Positions 2,988-7,577 of a stretch of DNA of 7,577 bases are shown in pieces. Position 1 is the first letter of the stretch. The number at the start of each line of letters is the position of its first letter. A program made the translations under genes and the position numbers. Source of the stretch: an uncultured Ruminococcus sp. (lineage in GTDB: Bacteria; Bacillota; Clostridia; Oscillospirales; Ruminococcaceae); the NCBI GenBank assembly GCA_945876405.1, contig CAMCOJ010000094.1, positions 1 to 7,577 on the forward strand, given 5' to 3'. Below the pieces are notes generated by a model that was not told the DNA's origin, made no database searches, and saw nothing but the letters and a program-made list of their open reading frames with translations.

Positions 2988-5900
2988 ATAAATGTCAAAA
3001 GCAGAAAAAAAAGATTGTTAAGCATTTTTACTGCTGCATTTATGACACTCTTTGCTTCGGGTGAATCACTTAATGTATTTGCTGACAGGGCAGACAGTGT
3101 TGAACAGATTAAAAATGTCACAGGAGATTCGGAAAAATATGCCGAACTTCTTGATGTACCTGATGCTGATGATAAGTTTCTCGGCATGGCAGGAGACTTT
3201 ACAGTATTTGTAAAGGATAAGTTTGTGATTCCGCTTGAATCAGCCGATATTGAAGGAAGACTAGCAGCAGGAAAGGGTATTGAAAATCAAAGAGGAACCT
3301 ATGATATAGGAAGCAAGTATACCGGAAATGGTGCTACTGTAATCACAGGCGGAGGTACGGTTGAGGATATTCTTCCTGTTCCTTCGAAAGGTGCAGAAAG
3401 AAGAATATTTGCAGTTTCATCTGACACCGATGTCAATACAACAGTATACGGCCAGTACCTTGATAATTTCTATATTGCAGACGGTCTTATAGACTTTGAT
3501 GCGGAGTTTTTAAAACTTGAAAAGCTTTCAAAGGAAATTTCAAATTATGAAGTTACAGGAAAGATTGATGAACTTTACGGCAGCTATAAGCTTATAGGTT
3601 CAGACAGTGAGGTTAATGTATTTACTCTTTCTGAAGAAGAATGGAGCGGTTTCTCAAAGTCTAACTTTATACAGATCTTTGTTCCGAACAAGATAATGGA
3701 TTCATATGTTATCATAAATGTTCCGGGCACTGAAGTAAGTATGCCAAATTACTCAGTTGAATTTGTTCAGTATGAGTCAGACACTGACGGAAATCCTGTA
3801 ATGGAAAACGGACAGATAAAGATTATTGACAAGATTAATGTCAAGCAGGATTCAAAAAAAGAAGACGGAACATTCGATGATGCAATGCTTCTCTGCGGTC
3901 ATATTCTTTACAATGCCTATGAGGCGGAAGATGTTGGATATACCGGTTCGATTCAGGGAAGTCTCCTTGCAGTAAATGCAAATGTTCACGGTGAACTGGG
4001 CGGACACGTTTCAGGTTCAACAATTTCAAAGTCTGCAGAAGGCTTCGGAATTCAGGCAGGAAGTGTTACGTTTAATCCGCCGAAGAGAATTATAACAAAG
4101 GTTTCAGAGCTGAAAGTCAGCAAGACAGATGTTGCTAAAACTGATGAAGTTTCCGGTGCAAAACTTATGATTACACTTAAGCTGCCGGCTGATGAAAAGA
4201 AAGCTGACCTCCTTGCTGCCGCGGAAAGCAATGACAGAGTAAGCATAGAAGAAGGCTCTGATAATAAGAAAATCACATGGATATCAGGTGATGAACCGGT
4301 TGTAATCAAGGGCCTTCCTGACGGCAGCTATTTACTTGAGGAAATAGCTGCACCGGATGGATATACAATTACCGGTTCAGTGGAATTTGACATAGAGGAC
4401 GGAGTTGTTTCATCTTCAGCAGTAACAGTTCCTGGTCCTGACGACAACACTGTTGATTCGGAAAACAGCAGAATAACAATGGTCGATGAGCTTTCAGAAG
4501 TGGAGATAAGCAAAACAAATGTTGCCGGAAATGAGATACCCGGTGCATTTCTGAAACTTACAATTGAAGAAAGCAAGAGCCTTGCGACAGTAAGTTCAGA
4601 TTCAGATATTGAGATTAAGGACCAGTCAGTTTCATGGGTGTCATCAGACAAGCCGGTAGTGCTCAAGGGACTTCCGGACGGAACATACACACTTGAGGAA
4701 ACACAGGCACCTGACGGATACGCAGTAACGGAATCTGTGAAATTTACCATTGAAAACGGCATACCTTCACAGCCAAAAGTAACAATGGTTGATGAGTATA
4801 CCAAAGTAAAGATAAGCAAAACCGATATTGCAGGCAGTGAAATTCCGGGAGCTAAACTTACACTTACACAGGAAAAAGGTGAGAAGGATCTTTCGGAAGT
4901 AAAGTCATCATCCGATATAGAAACAGGCAAAAATCAGATTACATGGATATCATCAGATAAGCCGGTTGTACTCGAAGGAATACCGGACGGAAGTTACATT
5001 CTTGAAGAAAATATCGCACCTGACAGATATACTGTAACAGAAAGCATTGAATTTATAGTTGAGAAAGGTACAGTCAGAAGAGCAGACCAGAGTGTGCCGG
5101 GACCGGAAGAAAGTAAGGTGGATTCAAAAACGAACTCAGTTACAATGGTTGATGCTCCTTCAGAAGTACACATTAAGAAAACTGATACAGCCGGAAAAGA
5201 AATTCCGGGAGCAAAGCTTATTCTTAAACTTGTAAAATCTTCAGAAACCGGAGCCGACCTTCTTTCCTCCGATGTTGAAGGCGGAGCTTCAGAAATAGTA
5301 ATAACTGCTGACAGTGTTTCATTTGTTTCAGGTGAAACAGAGACAGTTGTAAAGAGCATACCTGACGGGGACTATACTCTCACAGAGATTCAGGCTCCTG
5401 AAGGATATGAAACAGCAGAAACTATTACATTTACAGTTGAAGACGGAAAAGTTGCTGAGTCAGAAGACGATACAATTATAATGGTTGACGAGATTATTGT
5501 TACAACGACAGTTACAACACCAGTAACTACAACAGTGACAACAACACCGGTAACCACAACAGTAACGACAACAACAACACCGGTAACTACAACAGTGACA
5601 ACGACAACAACACCGGTAACAACAACGGTTGCAACGACAACAACAACACCGGAAACTACAACAGTGACAACGACAACAACAACACCGGTAACCACAACAG
5701 CAGCGACAACAACAACAATACCGGAAACTACAACAGTGACAACGACAACAACACCTGTAACTACAACAGAAGCAACGACAACAACGGAAACAGCTACAGC
5801 AACGGAAGAAACAACCACAGCGGCACAAATATCAATGCCTGAGTTTACGTTCAGTATGCCGGAGCAGAATACAGGTATACCGGAATCAGATGCTACATTT

Positions 5901-6107
5901 ACTCTTACAACTACAACCACAGCTGCAACTTCAGCAGAAACCACCCCGTCAGATACAACATCTGCTTCAGTTTCCACATCACCGGCTCTGACAGCGAAAA
6001 CTGTTTCATCAACACCTAAGACCGGAGACGGAGGAAGAGCAGCAGCCCTTATGATTATGCTTGGTTCTGCAGCCGCTATGGTGCTTGTAAGAAAAAGAAA
6101 TGACTGA
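2985..6107 (+). CDS. Sortase-anchored adhesin: choice-of-anchor-A-like head, four SpaA/CnaB-type isopeptide domains, Thr stalk
   Basis: 1040 residues. Residues 1-33 are a signal peptide (basic RKKR, hydrophobic core, likely cut after VFA). Residues ~64-366 resemble choice-of-anchor-A adhesive domains: LGMAGDFTVF, then ADIEGRLAAG, ending in GSLLAVNANVHGELGGHVSG and SKSAEGFG. Four SpaA/CnaB-type repeats follow (~377-505, 507-607, 609-727, 729-839). Each opens with KTD or KTN and (E/V)xGAxL, has a W or F-V strand, PDGxYxLxE and AP(D/E)xY, and ends in MVD(E/A). The apparent isopeptide triads are K380-E453-D501, K510-E572-D603, K612-E675-D723 and K732-E801-D835. A Thr-rich stalk (839-946), a Ser/Thr linker, and a sorting signal TPKTG (1010-1014), hydrophobic helix and RKRND tail complete it. 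It should be covalently fixed to peptidoglycan and rigidified by Lys-Asp bonds. The ligand is unknown; mucus, matrix or plant fibre are all possible. Confidence 0.9.
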   Translation: MINVKSRKKRLLSIFTAAFMTLFASGESLNVFADRADSVEQIKNVTGDSEKYAELLDVPDADDKFLGMAGDFTVFVKDKFVIPLESADIEGRLAAGKGIENQRGTYDIGSKYTGNGATVITGGGTVEDILPVPSKGAERRIFAVSSDTDVNTTVYGQYLDNFYIADGLIDFDAEFLKLEKLSKEISNYEVTGKIDELYGSYKLIGSDSEVNVFTLSEEEWSGFSKSNFIQIFVPNKIMDSYVIINVPGTEVSMPNYSVEFVQYESDTDGNPVMENGQIKIIDKINVKQDSKKEDGTFDDAMLLCGHILYNAYEAEDVGYTGSIQGSLLAVNANVHGELGGHVSGSTISKSAEGFGIQAGSVTFNPPKRIITKVSELKVSKTDVAKTDEVSGAKLMITLKLPADEKKADLLAAAESNDRVSIEEGSDNKKITWISGDEPVVIKGLPDGSYLLEEIAAPDGYTITGSVEFDIEDGVVSSSAVTVPGPDDNTVDSENSRITMVDELSEVEISKTNVAGNEIPGAFLKLTIEESKSLATVSSDSDIEIKDQSVSWVSSDKPVVLKGLPDGTYTLEETQAPDGYAVTESVKFTIENGIPSQPKVTMVDEYTKVKISKTDIAGSEIPGAKLTLTQEKGEKDLSEVKSSSDIETGKNQITWISSDKPVVLEGIPDGSYILEENIAPDRYTVTESIEFIVEKGTVRRADQSVPGPEESKVDSKTNSVTMVDAPSEVHIKKTDTAGKEIPGAKLILKLVKSSETGADLLSSDVEGGASEIVITADSVSFVSGETETVVKSIPDGDYTLTEIQAPEGYETAETITFTVEDGKVAESEDDTIIMVDEIIVTTTVTTPVTTTVTTTPVTTTVTTTTTPVTTTVTTTTTPVTTTVATTTTTPETTTVTTTTTTPVTTTAATTTTIPETTTVTTTTTPVTTTEATTTTETATATEETTTAAQISMPEFTFSMPEQNTGIPESDATFTLTTTTTAATSAETTPSDTTSASVSTSPALTAKTVSSTPKTGDGGRAAALMIMLGSAAAMVLVRKRND
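5499..5820 (+). repeat. Threonine-codon repeat of the adhesin stalk
   Basis: About 320 bases made mainly of ACA, ACG, ACC and ACT codons, broken by units (P)VTTTVTTTT, PETTTV and a few Ala, Ile and Glu codons. Unit length varies by one Thr at a time, the pattern expected of slippage, so stalk length may differ between strains. Thr-rich linkers of this kind are often glycosylated and span the cell wall. The minus strand stays open across it only because the repeat contains no stop complements; this is not a gene. Confidence 0.85.
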
Positions 6108-6115
6108 TAGTTTGC

Positions 6116-6145
6116 AGTAAATGAAAAAATATATTTTCGTTTACT
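6116..6145. repeat. Palindromic repeat, copy C
   Basis: Arms AGTAAATGAAAA (6116-6127) and TTTTCGTTTACT (6134-6145) pair over 12 bp with one T-G. Same core as copies at 59-98 and 801-827 but more diverged. It begins eight bases after the adhesin stop codon, ahead of the terminator. Confidence 0.65.
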
Positions 6146-6152
6146 CTGAAAT

Positions 6153-6191
6153 AAATGCGTATTCGTTTTCGGATACGCATTTGTTTTATTT
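6153..6191 (+). terminator. Terminator of the adhesin gene
   Basis: AAATGCGTATTC (6153-6164) pairs with GGATACGCATTT (with one T-G, 6171-6182), loop GTTTTC, then TTGTTTTATTT. Confidence 0.82.
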
Positions 6192-6245
6192 GCACAAAAT
6201 ATACACTTCATTAAAGTACAGTGTTATCAAAATGCAGAAGATTAC

Positions 6246-6274
6246 TTGAATTTGTATTTTTATTATGATATAAT
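6246..6274 (+). promoter_or_regulatory. Promoter of the GGDEF sensor gene
   Basis: TTGAAT (6246-6251), 17-nt spacer, TATAAT (6269-6274) with TG at 6266-6267 (extended -10). Predicted start near 6281, so the sensor gene is transcribed separately from the adhesin. Confidence 0.8.
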
Positions 6275-6280
6275 AGCTAT

Positions 6281-6299
6281 GTAGTAATATCATTACTAC
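6281..6299. promoter_or_regulatory. Inverted repeat at the predicted transcription start
   Basis: GTAGTAAT-ATC-ATTACTAC, a perfect 8-bp dyad beginning at the predicted start of transcription, seven bases after the -10. The position fits a repressor operator or a 5' hairpin that protects the mRNA. The spacer of three is short for an RNA loop but possible. Confidence 0.5.
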
Positions 6300-6319
6300 G
6301 TCAAATAAAAAGGATTATT

Positions 6320-7540
6320 ATGAGGGAGAAGAATATGGAACAAACTGAAGATAAAAATAATGTAAAACAGGGGAAGATGCGTACAAGATTTCTTTTGCAG
6401 TGCATTCTTCCCGCGGTACTGGTTCTTGGATTAGTATGTTTTATAAGTATATACTTAACAAGACTTATGGCATGTCAGAATATGATGAGTTCCGTTACGG
6501 GTCAGCAGACTTCCAAGATTGGTAATTTTGAAAGGAATATGGCAGCCAATCTCGACAGTGTTCAGCTCGAATCACGTGTGCCGTTAGTGCTGAGTGTTAC
6601 CGAGCATAATGTGCCTGCAGAAACTCTTTATGATACAACTAATAATATGATTAGTACAAGCGTTATAATGTCAAAGATTCAGGTGGTTCTCTTTGATCAG
6701 GGATTAGTTATCGGTTCAAGAGGATACAGATCTGAGTTTGAAGGCGATGCATACAGGAATGAATACTGGTATGATGCAGAAAAGATAAATAAGGCGGAAC
6801 TGTATGTAGTAAATTCAACTGATCCGTCAAGTAAGGAGAACCCTTTATATACTTTTGTGTATCCGGTGCTCAATCAGTACGGTGAAAGTGTAGCGGCTTT
6901 TCTGTTTGTTATGAATAATTCAGCATTTATCCCTATGATTTCCATGACTACCAATATCAGTGAACAGGTATGGATGCTGCTTGAAGGCGACAGTGTTTAT
7001 TATCTGGCTGAAGAATATCGTCATCGTCAGGATATTAATGATATTGCGGCTGTTGCTGCTTCATTTGACAATTCATCATCTCGTGTCAGGATAAAAAACA
7101 CTACATACATAATGAGAACTGAGAAGCTGAATTATCTTGACAATACAAAGCTTGTATATGCCGTTCCGGTTGCTCCTATAGTCAGACAGTCAATTCCGAC
7201 AACTATTCTGTCTGTTCTGATTTGTTTGGTCAGTGTGGTTGTGATTTTTATATGTGTCATGACATTTTCAGGCAGGATTGTGAAAGAGATAAATGATGTC
7301 AGAAAGAGTCTTAAAGGAATAGCAGGAAATGACTTCAGCGATCCTCTTGAAGTTAAAACTAACGATGAAATGGGTATGCTTGTAACTGAATTCAACGGAG
7401 TTATAGAAACTCTGAAGTTCCGTGCTGAGCATGACGGAAAAACCAGCTACTATAATGCTGAAACATTTGCAAAAAAAGCCCGCAGTTTTATTGAGTCCGA
7501 CAGCGAAAAGTCATATGCAATTGTGAGAGCTGATATCGAT
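6320..7540 (+). CDS. Membrane sensor with HAMP and GGDEF-type domain, 3' end missing
   Basis: The 407 real residues start at ATG 6320 (AAGGA six bases upstream). ATG 6335, with AGGGAG six bases upstream, is an equally good start and would remove five residues. Residues 24-49 are a membrane helix and ~50-288 an outside sensor region of likely Cache type (double-strand pattern, VVLFDQGLVIGS, YTFVYPVLNQYGES, VAAFLFVMN). Residues 291-316 are a second helix and ~317-367 a HAMP linker (NDVRKSLKGIAGNDFSDPLE). From 368 AEHDGKTSYYNAETFAKKAR to YAIVRADID is the start of a GGDEF domain, with D405 and D407 in the metal-binding stretch. The usual D-x-LTGLYN is here DGKTSYYN, so activity is uncertain. The genuine sequence stops at D407; the following LSLIHI and TGA are adapter. 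The catalytic GGDEF motif lies beyond the contig, and an EAL domain could follow. Confidence 0.85.
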
Positions 7541-7577
7541 CTGTCTCTTATACACATCTGACGCTGCCGACGATACT
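7541..7577 (+). other. Illumina Nextera adapter contamination
   Basis: CTGTCTCTTATACACATCT (7541-7559) is the Nextera transposase mosaic end, followed directly by GACGCTGCCGACGA (7560-7573), the adapter arm, and four bases at the place of the index. Not genomic. It creates a false C-terminus and stop for the preceding gene. Confidence 0.97.

Noticed and set aside
4328..4930. 200-residue minus-strand frame inside the adhesin
   Set aside because: Shadow of the repeated SpaA/CnaB-type domains; codon pattern on the plus strand is clearly coding.
5460..5828. Cys/Arg-rich minus-strand frame, at first sight like a cysteine-rich peptide
   Set aside because: Another frame of the same Thr microsatellite; composition is a repeat artefact.
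5390..6211. Long open frame on the minus strand, Val-rich, across the adhesin end
   Set aside because: It exists because ACN codons read backwards give valine codons and no stops. Low-complexity product, no ribosome site, and it runs through the terminator and palindrome.

Overview
The window looks like a piece of a low-GC Gram-positive anaerobe of the Clostridia. A Ruminococcus-like (Ruminococcaceae) gut or rumen bacterium fits best. The grounds are strong AGGAGG ribosome sites, AT-rich consensus sigma-A promoters, a sortase-type surface adhesin with a threonine stalk, and a dockerin-type calcium-loop fragment. The assignment is by inference. The last 37 bases are Illumina Nextera adapter, so biological sequence ends at 7540.

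Bases 1-1500 are an accessory, repeat-rich region. After a broken ribbon-helix-helix (Arc-type) gene that runs out of a palindromic repeat come three copies of a compact module, laid out as toxin1> <antitoxin1 ... antitoxin2> <toxin2 antitoxin3> <toxin3. Each module has a 25-26 residue hydrophobic peptide gene and a convergent, very short RNA driven by a perfect TTGACA-17-TATAAT promoter. The two share a terminator hairpin, and each module carries a module-specific direct repeat. The repeat places, in the 5' part of the short RNA, a sequence complementary to the ribosome site and start codon of that module's own peptide mRNA. The mRNA can also close on itself by a 12-bp 5'-3' pairing and hide its Shine-Dalgarno in a hairpin. 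This is the logic of type I toxin-antitoxin loci of the par/Fst-RNAII kind. The peptide is not classical Fst, and the three copies appear to have diverged exactly where antitoxin pairing occurs. This is the most interesting system in the window.

Bases 1500-1900 hold a scar: a well-started radical SAM N-terminus running out of frame into the last half of a dockerin domain, then a terminator. Bases 1941-2895 are a monocistronic unit, with a strong extended -10 promoter, a leader with two competing hairpins, a 270-residue cytoplasmic protein of unknown function and a terminator.

Bases 2985-6107 encode a 1040-residue cell-wall adhesin. In order it has a signal peptide, a choice-of-anchor-A-like adhesive head, four tandem SpaA/CnaB-type domains each with an apparent Lys-Glu-Asp isopeptide triad, a Thr stalk and a TPKTG sorting signal. 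A third copy of the palindromic repeat and a terminator follow. From its own promoter, with an inverted repeat at the predicted start site, runs a membrane-bound sensor with HAMP and GGDEF-type output that is cut by the contig end. A cyclic-di-GMP enzyme beside an adhesin is suggestive, but the two are separately transcribed and no direct link is visible.
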